A DNA stretch of 64,000 nucleotides from Miltoncostaea oceani. GTDB taxonomy: Bacteria; Actinomycetota; Thermoleophilia; Miltoncostaeales; Miltoncostaeaceae. Where the stretch lies: contig NZ_CP064356.1 of the NCBI RefSeq assembly GCF_018141545.1, positions 930,001 to 994,000 on the forward strand. The letters are read 5' to 3'. Each line of letters starts with the position of its first letter. The stretch's first letter is position 1. The position numbers and the translations under genes are program-made. The notes beneath the pieces are model-generated. The model saw only the letters and a program-made list of their open reading frames with translations, made no database searches and was not told the DNA's origin. Below are positions 34,444-44,006 of the stretch, in pieces.

Positions 34444-35736
34444 GTGAAGGCCCGCAAGCGACCGCTCATCGACGGCACCGTCCACCCCGGGTTCGAGCGC
34501 GTCCGGGACGCGTTCGTCGAGAATTTCGCCCTCCGCGGCGAGCTCGGGGCGGCCTGCTGCATCCACGTCCACGGCGAGCGGGTCGTCGACCTGTGGGGCG
34601 GGGTGCGCGACCGCCGCAGCGGGACGCCGTGGCGCCCCGACACCATGGCCGTCATCCACTCCACCACCAAGGGCCTCGCCGCGATGGTGATGGCGCTCGC
34701 CCACTCGCGGGGATGGCTCGACCACGACGAACGCGTCAGCGCCTACTGGCCGGAGTTCGCCGGCAACGGCAAGGAGGCCATCACCATCCGTCAGCTCCTC
34801 GCCCACCAGGCGGGGCTCCACGCGTTCGACGAGCCCGTCGACCGCGACGTCGTCGCCGACCTCGACCGCCTCGCCGGGGTGATGGAACGCCAGCGGCCGG
34901 CGTGGCCCCCCGGCGAGCGGCAGGCGTACCACGCGATCACCCTCGGCTTCTACGAGGGGGAGCTGATCCGTCGCGTCGACCCCGCCCACCGCACCCTCGG
35001 CCGGGTCTTCGCCGAGGACATCGCGGCGCCCCTCGGGCTCGACGCCCACATCCGCGTCCCCGACGCGATCCCCGACGCGCGCATCGCCCCGCTCGAGCCG
35101 CCCCGCCTCTGGCGGCGCCTCACCGGCATGCCGCCGCGCATCACGCTCGCCGCCCTCGACCCCCGATCCGCGCTCCACCGGGCGCTCGTCGCCAACCCCG
35201 GGACCGGCTTCTACCTCGACCCCGCCCGGGTCGTCGTCCGCGAGCTCGAGGTCCCCTCCGGCGGCGGCGTCGCGTCCGCCCGCGCCCTCGCCGCCGCGTA
35301 CGGGGAGTTCGCGACCGGCGGCGCCGCCCTCGGGCTCACACCCGCCACCATCGCGGCGCTCACCGCGCCCGCGACCCCCGCCCGCCACGGCTTCCACGAC
35401 GAGTGCTTCGGGGGGCCCGCCGCGTTCTCCCTCGGGTTCATGAAGCCGAGCGTCACCTTCCTCTTCGGTCACCCCGGGGCGTACGGGGCGCCCGGGGCGG
35501 GCGGCTCCATGGGCTACGCCGACCCCCGCGTCGGCGTCGGGTACGGCTACGTCACCAACCGCATGGGGACGTCCCTCCAGGGCGACCCGCGGGACCTCGC
35601 CCTCCGCGAGGCGCTCGACGGCGCGCTGCGCCGGAGGGTCGCCGCCGGGGCGCCGGCGCCGGCCGCCGCGGCTACCGCTTCCGCGCCCCCGACCGGGAGT
35701 GGTTCTCCGCGACGGCGGCCCGCACGAGCTCCGTGA
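34444..35736 (+). CDS. Beta-lactamase-fold serine hydrolase / esterase
   Basis: 430 residues. The catalytic SxxK motif is HSTTKG (Ser near residue 76) and the YxN-type tyrosine is in ERQAYHAITLGF. It belongs to class C beta-lactamase-like esterases (EstB type) that hydrolyse short esters. No signal peptide is present, so it is cytoplasmic. GGGGGAGG precedes the GTG. The last 65 bases overlap the convergent gene and encode a low-complexity Ala/Pro tail. Confidence 0.9.
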   Translation: MKARKRPLIDGTVHPGFERVRDAFVENFALRGELGAACCIHVHGERVVDLWGGVRDRRSGTPWRPDTMAVIHSTTKGLAAMVMALAHSRGWLDHDERVSAYWPEFAGNGKEAITIRQLLAHQAGLHAFDEPVDRDVVADLDRLAGVMERQRPAWPPGERQAYHAITLGFYEGELIRRVDPAHRTLGRVFAEDIAAPLGLDAHIRVPDAIPDARIAPLEPPRLWRRLTGMPPRITLAALDPRSALHRALVANPGTGFYLDPARVVVRELEVPSGGGVASARALAAAYGEFATGGAALGLTPATIAALTAPATPARHGFHDECFGGPAAFSLGFMKPSVTFLFGHPGAYGAPGAGGSMGYADPRVGVGYGYVTNRMGTSLQGDPRDLALREALDGALRRRVAAGAPAPAAAATASAPPTGSGSPRRRPARAP

Positions 35737-36079
35737 AGGCGTCGGCGTCGACCTCGACGCCCTCGGGGATGTCGATCGCCCGGCGCGTGTTGCCCGTCAG
35801 GCTCGAGTTGAAGAGGCCCGCCGGGTCGGGGAGCGACGCGCCGCGGAAGAACGTCAGCTTCACGACCTGTTTGTACGACTCGCCCGTGCAGACGATGCCG
35901 TCGCACTCCCACACGGGGGTGCCCTTCCACTTCCACGACTCCACCATCGCCGGATCGGCAGCGAGGACCAGGGACCTCATGCGGGCGAGGGTCTCCCCGC
36001 GCCACCCCTCCAGCTCGCGGATCCGTCCGTCGATCAGCTCCGACGCCGCCGCCCCCGACGCCTGCCCGTCCGTGCCCAC
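35672..36079 (-). CDS. DUF1801-family protein
   Basis: 135 residues. The conserved DUF1801 pattern is present: ESWKWKGTPVWECDGIVCTG, then VVKLTFFRGASLPDPAGLF and TRRAIDIPEGVEVDADAF. Its structure is known in the family but its role is not. GTG start. Overlaps the convergent esterase gene by 65 bases. Confidence 0.85.
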   Translation of the reverse strand: MGTDGQASGAAASELIDGRIRELEGWRGETLARMRSLVLAADPAMVESWKWKGTPVWECDGIVCTGESYKQVVKLTFFRGASLPDPAGLFNSSLTGNTRRAIDIPEGVEVDADAFTELVRAAVAENHSRSGARKR

Positions 36080-36156
36080 GACCCCGACCTCCCGCTCGTC
36101 ACGCCCGACCCGTCGATCCTAGATCGGACGTGGCGGCGGCCGGTAGCGTCCCCGCG

Positions 36157-36657
36157 ATGACGGAACCGGACGTCCACCACCTCGACGACGCCGGGGGGAT
36201 CCCCAACTCCCGCCTCCCCGTCCTCCGCCACCGCGGCGTCGCGGCGGCACGGGACGCGGGGGAGTGCGTCGCGCTGTTCGCGTCCCACGGATGGCGGGGG
36301 GCGTGGGTGGACGGCGTCTACCCCTTCCACCACTTCCACTCCACCGCCCACGAGGTGCTCGGCGTCGTCGCCGGGACCGCGACGGTGATCCTCGGGGGAC
36401 CCGACGGGATCCACCTCGACGTCGGGCGGGGCGACGTGCTCGTGCTGCCCGCGGGGACCGGGCACTGCAACGCCGGGGCCTCCGCCGACCTCGTCGTCGT
36501 CGGCGCCTACCCCGGCGGGATGGGGTGGGACCTCCGCCGCGGCGACCCCGCCGAACGCGACGAGGTGCTCGCCAACATCGCCGCCGTGCCCGTCCCCGAC
36601 ACCGACCCCGTTCACGGTGCCGGCGGGCCTCTCCCCCGCCTCTGGCGGGGCGACTGA
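36157..36657 (+). CDS. Cupin-domain protein
   Basis: 166 residues. One cupin barrel with FHHFHSTAHEVLGVV (metal-binding His-x-x-His and Glu), GDVLVLPAGTGHCN (third His) and VVVGAYPGG. Likely a metal-dependent sugar-acid or small-molecule enzyme. Leaderless: TAGCGT (36144-36149) ends seven bases before the ATG. Confidence 0.88.
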   Translation: MTEPDVHHLDDAGGIPNSRLPVLRHRGVAAARDAGECVALFASHGWRGAWVDGVYPFHHFHSTAHEVLGVVAGTATVILGGPDGIHLDVGRGDVLVLPAGTGHCNAGASADLVVVGAYPGGMGWDLRRGDPAERDEVLANIAAVPVPDTDPVHGAGGPLPRLWRGD

Positions 36658-36673
36658 GGGGCCGCGCGGCGGG

Positions 36674-38593
36674 TCAGCGGATGCGGGTGCGCGCCACCGC
36701 GACGAGCGTGCCGCCGACCGTCAACTCCGCCCGGTACCGCCCCGTGCCGAGGGGGCTGCCGACCCGGCCGAGGAAGCTCGCCACCGACCGGCCGCGCACC
36801 TTGATCGCCTTCGCCACCCGGTTCCCCGACTGGTACCACGACACGACGATCGGCTGACCCCGGCGCGGCAGCGTCGCGAAGCGGAAGCTCGCGAAGATCA
36901 GGGACGGCCCCCGCGGCACCGCCACCCGCTGCCGCCCGCCCGGGGTCGTGCTCATCACCGCCCGCAGCACCACGCCCTCCCGCGGCGCCACGAGCGTCGC
37001 GAGCCGCTCGCGGGTGGCGAGGCGGGGCGCCGCCGGGCCGACGTCCCGCACGCGGACCAGGTAGCGGCCCGGCAGCAGGCGCGGCGGCAGGGGCACCCGT
37101 GCGGTGAACGCGCCCGCCTTCGTCACCGTCACGCTCCGCGACAGCAGGGCGCCGCCCGCGCCGTTCGCGCGCAGCACCTCGGCCTGCAGGCGCGCCGCGC
37201 GCTCGGCGCGCCCCTGGATGGTCAGCACCCCGCTCAGCCGGCTGACCCGCCACCTCGGGGCGAACCGCGCCGCCGTCAGGGTGAGGCCACCGGGGGGCGG
37301 GGCCGCCGCCGGCGTCGCGGGGGGCGGTGGGGCGGGGACGGGCGGCGGATCGCCCTGCACCCGCGCGACGAGCATCCGGGCGACCCCGAGGGTCAGGCCC
37401 GACACCACGATGCCCCCGTCGGGCTGCAGCGCCACGCCGGTCGCCTGCTCCGCGCCGCCGAAGTCGATCGACGCGCGGCCGTCGCCCCCGCCGAACGACC
37501 CGTCCGGCGTGCCGTCGCCGTTCAGCCGGGCGACGACGATGTCGTCGTCCGCCGACGTCGACCCCGCGACGACGATGCGGCCGTTCTGCTGCACCGCCAC
37601 TCCGTCACCCGACTCGTCGCCGCCCGCGTCGATGCGCGTCGTCCCGTCCCCCGCGAAGCCCGGATCGAACGACCCGTCGGCCCGCAGGCGGGCGACGACC
37701 ATGTCCCCCGGGTCGACGGTCCCCGCCACCACCACCTTGCCGTCGGGTTGCAGCGCCACCGCCGACGCGAACGCCGCGCCCCCGGCGTCGATCTCCTTGC
37801 GGCCGTCGAAGTCGAACGACGTGTCGATGGCGCCGTCCTCCCGGAGGCGCGCGACGACCATGTCGTCACCGCTCGACGTCGAGCCGGCGACGAGGATCCT
37901 GCCGTCGGGCTGCAGGGCGAGGGCCTCCGGCCGGTCCGTCCCGCCGAACCCGATGACGGCGGTCCCGTCGCCGTCGAAGCCGGGGTCGGGCGCCCCGCCC
38001 GGCAGGAGGCGGATGACGACGACGTCGGCGTTGCCCGCGGGCGACTGGACGGCGATGACGATCTTCCCGTCCGGCTGGACGAGGACGGCGCGGGCCTCGT
38101 CGGCGCCGCCCGCGTCGAGGGAGCGACGGCCGTCGCCGTCGAAGGAGGCGTCCGGCGTCCCTCCGGCGGTGAGCGCCGCGACCGCGGTGTCGTCGACGCC
38201 GCCCGACTGCGTGACGCCCGCGAGGGCGACGCCGCCGCCCGGCCGCAGCCCCACCCCGAACGCGAGCTCGTTGCCGCCGAGGTCGACGACGGCCTTCCCG
38301 TCGCCGTCGAAGGCGGGGTCGCCGGCGCCGTTGCCGAGGAGCCGCGCCACCGTGAAGTCGCCGCCGCTCCCGCCGCTGCCGGCGAGCACGATGCGGCCGT
38401 CGGGCTGCACCGCGACGTCCCAGGCGGCGTCGTTGCCGCTCCCGTCGAAGTCGATCAGCAGGCGGCCGTCGCCGTCGAACGACGGGTCGAGGTCACCCGG
38501 CGCCGCGAGGGCCGGGGCCGCCGTCAGGGCGAGGGCGACGGCGGCCACCGCCGCGTTCCGCGCCACCCGCCCGCCTGTCCGTTGAACCGCCAT
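36674..38593 (-). CDS. Secreted delta-60-repeat beta-propeller protein
   Basis: 639 residues from the ATG at 38593. A signal peptide (ARNAAVAAVALALTAAPALA) is followed by about eight delta-60 (DUF5122) repeats, each with DPSFDGDG, VALQPDGKIVVAG and a VARLxxDG strand. Residues about 430 to 639 are a proline hinge and beta-sandwich domains. Exported, probably surface-bound. The repeats bind no known ligand. The repeated DNA is codon-level, not a CRISPR or transposon. Confidence 0.9.
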   Translation of the reverse strand: MAVQRTGGRVARNAAVAAVALALTAAPALAAPGDLDPSFDGDGRLLIDFDGSGNDAAWDVAVQPDGRIVLAGSGGSGGDFTVARLLGNGAGDPAFDGDGKAVVDLGGNELAFGVGLRPGGGVALAGVTQSGGVDDTAVAALTAGGTPDASFDGDGRRSLDAGGADEARAVLVQPDGKIVIAVQSPAGNADVVVIRLLPGGAPDPGFDGDGTAVIGFGGTDRPEALALQPDGRILVAGSTSSGDDMVVARLREDGAIDTSFDFDGRKEIDAGGAAFASAVALQPDGKVVVAGTVDPGDMVVARLRADGSFDPGFAGDGTTRIDAGGDESGDGVAVQQNGRIVVAGSTSADDDIVVARLNGDGTPDGSFGGGDGRASIDFGGAEQATGVALQPDGGIVVSGLTLGVARMLVARVQGDPPPVPAPPPPATPAAAPPPGGLTLTAARFAPRWRVSRLSGVLTIQGRAERAARLQAEVLRANGAGGALLSRSVTVTKAGAFTARVPLPPRLLPGRYLVRVRDVGPAAPRLATRERLATLVAPREGVVLRAVMSTTPGGRQRVAVPRGPSLIFASFRFATLPRRGQPIVVSWYQSGNRVAKAIKVRGRSVASFLGRVGSPLGTGRYRAELTVGGTLVAVARTRIR

Positions 38594-39012
38594 GGTCGCC
38601 GCCACGCCGCTTGGCCGGGTCCCCCTCCGAGCACGGATCATCTGCCCGGTCCCCGGCGCGACGCAAGCCCCCGGGCGGCCCGGGGCGCCGATCGGCGCAC
38701 CGTCCTCGAAGTGGACGAAGGCCTACGACGAACCGGTCATCGGCCCGAACGGCCTGAACCTGCACGGCGGCCATGACGCGGGCCGGGTGAGGCCTCGTCG
38801 TCGGCCTCGACGCCCGCACCGGCGCGACGAAGTGGACGCTCAACACCCTCGTGACCGCGGCGAGCTACCCGGCCGAGCCCGGCCAGGTGCCGCAGATCGT
38901 CGCGTACCGCCTGAAGGACTCGGCGGGGTCAGGCGTGCCGTCCGGGCGGGATCGCCGCCCGGACGGCACGGCACCGCCACGAACCGGCGCGTCGGGCGGC
39001 ATCATTGCGGCG
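38594..39012. pseudogene. Gap with a possible decayed PQQ-like repeat fragment
   Basis: Plus-strand pieces in two frames, SSKWTKAYDEPVIGPNGLNL and then LVVGLDARTGATKWTLNT with a further VPQIVAYRLKDSAG, look like the blades of a PQQ-type beta-propeller in which the frame is lost near 38790. No start codon, signal peptide or ribosome binding site remains. The similarity is weak; the alternative is chance. Confidence 0.35.
38935..38969. terminator. 15-bp perfect hairpin
   Basis: GTGCCGTCCGGGCGG and CCGCCCGGACGGCAC pair perfectly around GATCG. The hairpin stands 44 bases before the acetyltransferase ATG, so it would terminate readthrough from upstream. No T-run follows. Confidence 0.6.
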
Positions 39013-39870
39013 ATGCCCGACGACCTCGTGGTGCGGCCCATGCGACGGGACGAGCTCGACGTCCTCGTCGACTGGGCCGCCGCGGAGGGCTGGAACCCGG
39101 GCCTGAACGACGCCGGCGTCTTCTGGGCGACCGACCCCGACGGGTTCATCGCGGCGGAGGCCGCCGGGGAGCTCGTCGGCGGCGGCTCCACCGTGTCCTA
39201 CGACGGGCGCTTCGGCTTCATGGGCTTCTTCATCGTGGCCCCCCACGCCCGGGGGCGGGGTCTCGGCGGGCGCCTCTGGCGGCACCGCCGCGACGCGCTG
39301 CGCGCCCGCCTCGCGCCGGGCGCGCCGATCGGCATGGACGGCGTGGTCCCGATGCAGGCCTTCTACGCGCGCGGCGGCTTCGCGTCGGCCGGGCGCGACC
39401 TGCGCTTCGCCGGGACGGGGGCGCCGGGTCCCACGCCGCCGGGCCTGGTCGACGCGCGCGAGGTCCCGTTCGACGTGCTCGCGGCATACGACGCCGTCCG
39501 CTTCCCGGCGCCGCGCGCCGCGTTCCTGGAGCGGTGGATCCACCAACCCGGCGCCCGCGCGCTCGCCGCGCCCGGACGCGCCGGGCTGCGGGGCTACGGC
39601 GTCGCGCGCCCCTGCCGCACCGGCGTCAAGATCGGTCCGCTGTTCGCCGGCCACGTCGACGTCGCCGACGCCCTCCTGCGCGGCCTCGCGGCACACGCCC
39701 CGGGGGAACCGGTGTTCCTCGACGTCCCGGAGGCGAACCCGGTGGCCGTCGACCTCGCCCGCCGGCACGGGATGCGCGAGGTCTTCGAGTGCGCGCGGAT
39801 GTACCTCGGCCCGCCACCACCGCTCCCCGTCACCGAGATCTACGGCGTGACGACCCTCGAGCTCGGCTGA
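39013..39870 (+). CDS. Two-domain GNAT acetyltransferase
   Basis: 285 residues. The N-terminal GNAT domain (1-135) has VRPMRRDELDVL, FIVAPHARGRGLGGRLW (acetyl-CoA loop) and QAFYARGGF. The C-terminal half (150-285) resembles the degenerate second GNAT-like domain of YitI-type proteins, ending in NPVAVDLARRHGM and EIYGVTTLELG. The substrate is unknown. CATCAT seven bases before the ATG could be a -10 box. Confidence 0.88.
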   Translation: MPDDLVVRPMRRDELDVLVDWAAAEGWNPGLNDAGVFWATDPDGFIAAEAAGELVGGGSTVSYDGRFGFMGFFIVAPHARGRGLGGRLWRHRRDALRARLAPGAPIGMDGVVPMQAFYARGGFASAGRDLRFAGTGAPGPTPPGLVDAREVPFDVLAAYDAVRFPAPRAAFLERWIHQPGARALAAPGRAGLRGYGVARPCRTGVKIGPLFAGHVDVADALLRGLAAHAPGEPVFLDVPEANPVAVDLARRHGMREVFECARMYLGPPPPLPVTEIYGVTTLELG

Positions 39871-39877
39871 ACCGGGC

Positions 39878-40654
39878 TCACCCCCGCGGCGCGGCGACCT
39901 CGCCGGGGGGGATCCACCGCAGGCGGTCGACCGCCAGCTCGGGCACGAGGTGGTCGTCGTCCCCGGTGGAGCGCCCGGGGAAGTCGAACACGGCGACCAT
40001 CATCTGCATCGGGTAGTCCGGGGGGCGCGGGCAGCGCCGCACCTCCGCGCCGTCGACGGAGAACACGGCCTCCTCCGCCGTCCACCGGACGGCGTAGTCG
40101 TGCGGCGCGGCGACGTCGATCGGCAGGGGGACGGCGGCGAAGTCGTCGGTGACGCGGGGGTCGCGGAACGGGTGCAGGCCCATCCCCACCGCCGCGGAGC
40201 GGCCCGCCTCGACGGCGTCGCCGAACACCTCGAACACGCAGATCTCGGCGCTGCGCTCCGGGCGGTCCTCGAACCCCACCATCCACCAGGCGGCCATCGA
40301 CCGGGGGGAGACCGTCATGCGCGCCCGCATCGACAGCTCGCCGAAGCGGGGGAGGAACCCCTCGAAGCGGGGCTGCTCCTCGCGCACCACCGACCCCCCG
40401 GGCAGCGGCTGCTGGCCGACGCCGCCGCCGACCGGTCCGGAGTGGTTGCCGGACTGGACACCCGAGACGCGCAGCGGCGGGTCCTGCTCACCCGGCATCC
40501 AGAGCCCCTGGCCGGGCGGGATCCACAGCCGCAGGCACGAGTCGGCGACCGCGTACGTCGCGGCGGTCGCGGCGCGGGAGCTCCACGCCGGGAGGTAGTG
40601 CGGCAGCCACACCGACGTGTCGAGCCCGGGCCCGTCGAACTCCTCGAGGAACAC
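39878..40654 (-). CDS. GH16-like concanavalin-fold glycan-binding or hydrolase protein
   Basis: 258 residues. FLEEFDGPGLDTSVWLPHYLP at the start, MRARMTVSPRSMAAWWMVGFE in the middle and HDYAVRWTAEEAVFSVDGAEV near the end form the jelly roll of family-16-type proteins. The canonical ExDxxE catalytic motif is not obvious; the nearest is ERSAEICVFEVFG, so activity is uncertain. No signal peptide. CAGGAT ends six bases before the GTG at 40654, a leaderless arrangement. Confidence 0.75.
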   Translation of the reverse strand: MFLEEFDGPGLDTSVWLPHYLPAWSSRAATAATYAVADSCLRLWIPPGQGLWMPGEQDPPLRVSGVQSGNHSGPVGGGVGQQPLPGGSVVREEQPRFEGFLPRFGELSMRARMTVSPRSMAAWWMVGFEDRPERSAEICVFEVFGDAVEAGRSAAVGMGLHPFRDPRVTDDFAAVPLPIDVAAPHDYAVRWTAEEAVFSVDGAEVRRCPRPPDYPMQMMVAVFDFPGRSTGDDDHLVPELAVDRLRWIPPGEVAAPRG

Positions 40655-40771
40655 GCCGCGATCCTGCCGGACCGTGCCGTCGCCCGCCCCGCGGTGGCTC
40701 GGATGGCGCCCGAGGGGGGATCCTTCGTCCGGGGAGGGCGGGACCGCCCTCCGGACGACGAGGGGACGACC

Positions 40772-41731
40772 ATGGGCGGCACACCGTTGAGGACCACCGC
40801 GCTCGGCGGCACCGGGATGGAGATCACGCGCGTCGGCGTCGGGGCGTGGGCGATCGGCGGCGGCGGCTGGGACTGGGGGTGGGGCGGCCAGGACGACGAC
40901 GACTCGATCGCCGCGATCCACCGCGCCCTCGACCTCGGCGTCAACTGGATCGACACCGCCGCCCAGTACGGGTTCGGCCACTCCGAGGAGGTCGTCGGCC
41001 GGGCCATCGCCGGCCGCCCCGACCGCCCGTGGGTGTTCACCAAGTGCGGGCAGCCGGAGGGTCCGGGGCGCACCACCACGCACAGCCTTCGCCGCGACTC
41101 GATCCGCCGGGAGCTGGAGGGGAGCCTCACCCGCCTCGGGGTGGACGCGATCGACCTCTACCAGATCCACTTCCCCATCCCCGACGAGGACCTCGAGGAG
41201 GGCTGGGCGACGCTCGCCGAGGTCCGCGACGAGGGCCTCGTGCGGCACATCGGCCTCTCGAACGTCGACGTCTCCCAGATCCGCCGGGCCCAGGGGATCG
41301 CGCCCGTCGAGACGCTGCAGCCGCAGTACTCGCTGATCGCCCGCGACGTGGAGGACGGGGTCCTCCCCGCCGCGGCGGCCGACGGCATCGGCGTGATCGT
41401 CTACTCGCCGATGGGGTCCGGGATGCTCAGCGGCGGCATGACGCGCGAGCGGATCGCGGGCCTGCCGGACGACGACTGGCGACGCGGCGACGCCCGCTTC
41501 CGCGAGCCCCGGCTGTCGGAGCACCTCGCGCTGGTGGACCGCCTCGCGACGGTGGCCGCCCGCCACGACGTGACGCCGGGGGCGGTCGCCGTCGCCTGGA
41601 CCCTCCGCAACCCCGCGGTCGACGGCGCGATCACCGGCTTCCGGCGCCCCGCGCAGGTCGACCCGATCGTCGCCGCGGCGGGCCTCGACCTGACCGACGA
41701 GGACCTCGCGACGATCGCGGGCACGCGCTGA
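40772..41731 (+). CDS. Aldo/keto reductase
   Basis: 319 residues, NADPH-dependent TIM barrel. The catalytic tetrad is visible: Asp and Tyr in WIDTAAQYGFGHSE, Lys in VFTKCGQ and His in DLYQIHFP. The C-terminal ITGFRRPAQVD binds the NADPH phosphate. The substrate is unknown. Divergent from the GH16-like gene. Its stop overlaps a CTG that seems to start the next gene. Confidence 0.94.
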   Translation: MGGTPLRTTALGGTGMEITRVGVGAWAIGGGGWDWGWGGQDDDDSIAAIHRALDLGVNWIDTAAQYGFGHSEEVVGRAIAGRPDRPWVFTKCGQPEGPGRTTTHSLRRDSIRRELEGSLTRLGVDAIDLYQIHFPIPDEDLEEGWATLAEVRDEGLVRHIGLSNVDVSQIRRAQGIAPVETLQPQYSLIARDVEDGVLPAAAADGIGVIVYSPMGSGMLSGGMTRERIAGLPDDDWRRGDARFREPRLSEHLALVDRLATVAARHDVTPGAVAVAWTLRNPAVDGAITGFRRPAQVDPIVAAAGLDLTDEDLATIAGTR

Positions 41732-42384
41732 CGCGCCGGCGGGCGGCCCCCACCGACCGCTTCGACGGCTGGATCGCCGGCGTCGGCGCGGAGTCCGGCC
41801 TCCGCGTCGTCGTCGGCCACTGGCGCCGGTCGCCGCTCGGGGCGTTCACCGACGTGATGGTCGAGCGGCCCGACGGCCACCGCGTCCTCCTGGCCCCGAC
41901 GCCCGCCGTCGCCGACTACGTCGCCGCGACGTACCGCTTCGACGAGGTGCGCGTCACCCCGGTCGAGGTCACCGTCGACGGCGTCCGGTGGCGGGTCGAC
42001 GCCGGGCCGCTCGCCCTGCGGTTCGGGGTGGGGCGCCGGCCGGTGCTCGGCGTCGCGCTGCGGGCCGTCCCCCGCGCGCTCGCGACCCGCGTCGGGTGGA
42101 TCCGCGCCGCCGACGTCGTCGCCCGCCGCGTCCTGCCCGGGGTGCGCACCCACGGGTCCGCCCACGGCGGCCGCCGCGAGTACTACGCCGCGCTCGACCT
42201 GCACCGCATCGTCGCGGCGGTCGTGACGTGGGATGGCGCCGACCAGGGCGCCCTCGCCCGGCTCGACCCGCCGGTGCGGTTCGGGTTCGGCTCCGCCCCG
42301 CCCGACCCCGCGCTCGTCCGGATGGTCACCCTCGTGCGGCACCCCGACGCGACCTCGGTCACGCCATCCGCCGCGACGGGCTGA
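41728..42384 (+). CDS. Hypothetical protein with apparent CTG start (218 aa)
   Basis: 218 residues. CTG at 41728 overlaps the stop of the aldo/keto reductase as CTGA, the same four-base coupling seen with GTGA and ATGA elsewhere. The protein-like sequence begins at once (TDRFDGWIAGVGAESGLRVV) and the first GTG or ATG lies too far inside. Beta-rich N-terminal half, helical middle; no family recognised. Probably co-translated with the reductase. Confidence 0.7.
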   Translation: MTRRRAAPTDRFDGWIAGVGAESGLRVVVGHWRRSPLGAFTDVMVERPDGHRVLLAPTPAVADYVAATYRFDEVRVTPVEVTVDGVRWRVDAGPLALRFGVGRRPVLGVALRAVPRALATRVGWIRAADVVARRVLPGVRTHGSAHGGRREYYAALDLHRIVAAVVTWDGADQGALARLDPPVRFGFGSAPPDPALVRMVTLVRHPDATSVTPSAATG

Positions 42385-42465
42385 TCCGGCGGCCGCCGAC
42401 CCGCACCGGGTTGCCGATGGCGCGCACCGGGAAGCGTTGGCGCTCCACCCTCGACGGGAGAGCAC

Positions 42466-43029
42466 ATGTCCGAGAAGAACACGGTCGTCCGCGCACTGCA
42501 CGACATCGGCCTCGCCGCCTGGTTCGGCGGTTCCCTGATGGGGGCCGTGGGCCTGAACGGCGCCGCCGGTGACGTGTCCGACCCGACCGAGCGGGCGCGC
42601 ATCGCGAGCAGCGGGTGGGCACGGTGGACCCCGGTCAACGCCGGCGCGATCGGCCTGCACCTCGCGGGCGGGCTGGCCCTGCTCGCCGTCAACCGCGACC
42701 GCGTGCGCCACCAGCCGGGCGTGGCGGCGTCGTCGGCCGCGAAGACCGCGCTGACGCTCGCGGCCCTCGCGAGCACCGCCTACAGCGGACGGCTCGGCGC
42801 CGAGATCGCGGCCGCGGGTCGCGTGCCCACCGCGAGCGGCACCGTTCCCGGCGCCGCCACGCCCGAGGACACCCGCCGTGCCATGGACCGCCAGCGGGTG
42901 CTCCAGTGGGTCACGCCCGCCCTCACCGGCGCCCTCGTCGTGGTCGCCGCCCTCCAGGGTGAGCAGCAGCGGCCCGTCGCCACCGTCCGCGGCTGGGGAC
43001 GCGCGGCCCGCGGGACGCTCCCCTTCTAG
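42466..43029 (+). CDS. Hypothetical membrane protein (187 aa)
   Basis: 187 residues starting MSEKNTVVRALHDIGLAAWF. Four hydrophobic segments lie near residues 12-30, 57-77, 88-105 and 145-163. GGGAGAG precedes the ATG. Similar helical membrane proteins occur widely in actinobacteria without assigned function. The stop shares CTAG with the convergent flavoprotein gene. Confidence 0.78.
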   Translation: MSEKNTVVRALHDIGLAAWFGGSLMGAVGLNGAAGDVSDPTERARIASSGWARWTPVNAGAIGLHLAGGLALLAVNRDRVRHQPGVAASSAAKTALTLAALASTAYSGRLGAEIAAAGRVPTASGTVPGAATPEDTRRAMDRQRVLQWVTPALTGALVVVAALQGEQQRPVATVRGWGRAARGTLPF

Positions 43030-43976
43030 GGGCCGCCCTCCGCGGGGGCGGTCGTCGCCGGGAGCCCCTCGGCGACGATCGCCTGCACCACCATCGCCGC
43101 CGCCAGTGACCCCGCGGCGACGGCGCTCGCGACCGACGGCATCTGGGTGGTGAGGTCGCCGGCGGCGAAGACGCCGGGTGCGGTCGTCCGCGCCATCGCG
43201 TCGACCGCCACGGCGTCCGTCGCGACGAACCCCGGCGCGGCGGCGACCGCGCCCAGCTGGGCCGCCAGCGGCGAGCGCTGCCGCAGCGTCACGGGCACGA
43301 GCAGGCCCCCGCACGGGCGTGCGGTACCGTCGGCCATCCGCACCGACGTCAGGGTCGCGCCGGGGCCCTCGAGCCCCGCCACCGGGCGCTCGTCCACGGG
43401 GACCCCCGCCGCGCGCAGGCTCGCGGCCTCGCCGTCGTCGAGTCCCGCGGGGCCGTCGGCCAGGAGCGTGACGTCGTCGCTCCACATCCGCAGCAGCAGC
43501 GCCCGGTGCACCCCCGAGGCGCCGCGGTCGAGCACCGCGAGGGGCCGGTCGCGCACCTCCCACCCGTGGCAGAACGGGCAGTGGAACACCGTGCGCCCCC
43601 AGCGCTCGGCGACGCCGGGCAGGGTGGGGGGCACGTAGTCCATCCCGGTCGCGAGCACCACCCGCCGGGCGGTCACCCGGTCGCCGTCGGACAGCGTCAG
43701 GGTGATCCGGTCGCCGGCGCGGGCCCCCGCGACGACCTCGCCGGCCCGGAGGGCGACCGAGGGGTAGGCCGCGAGCTCGCGGCGGCCGGCGGCGTAGAAG
43801 TCGGCGGGGGGCCGCCCGTCGTTGCCGAGCAGCCCCCCGATGCCGTGCGCGGGCGCGTTGCTCGGCGCCCCCGCGTCGATCACGAGCGTCGAACGGCGGG
43901 CCCGGCCGAGCACGAGCGCCGCGCTCAGGCCCGCCGCCCCACCGCCCACCACGATGCAGTCACGGATGTCGTCCAT
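43026..43976 (-). CDS. Thioredoxin-reductase-like FAD-dependent oxidoreductase
   Basis: 316 residues. FAD site VVGGGAAGLSAALVLGRA, NAD(P)-binding middle domain with a redox CPFC pair (Cys133, Cys136; FHCPFCHGWE), and the C-terminal GVFAAGDLTTQMPS. Most similar to bacterial thioredoxin-reductase-like proteins that act on unknown disulfides. The ATG at 43976 is preferred over one 57 bases upstream, which would overlap the divergent gene. CACCAT ends six bases before it. Confidence 0.9.
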   Translation of the reverse strand: MDDIRDCIVVGGGAAGLSAALVLGRARRSTLVIDAGAPSNAPAHGIGGLLGNDGRPPADFYAAGRRELAAYPSVALRAGEVVAGARAGDRITLTLSDGDRVTARRVVLATGMDYVPPTLPGVAERWGRTVFHCPFCHGWEVRDRPLAVLDRGASGVHRALLLRMWSDDVTLLADGPAGLDDGEAASLRAAGVPVDERPVAGLEGPGATLTSVRMADGTARPCGGLLVPVTLRQRSPLAAQLGAVAAAPGFVATDAVAVDAMARTTAPGVFAAGDLTTQMPSVASAVAAGSLAAAMVVQAIVAEGLPATTAPAEGGP

Positions 43977-44006
43977 GGGGCCATGGTGGCGCGACCCGCC
44001 CCGTTC

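Noticed and set aside
36674-38593. Delta-60 repeats as PQQ-dehydrogenase blades
   Set aside because: The repeat is DPSFDGDG plus LQPDGKI, the DUF5122 pattern, without PQQ ligands.
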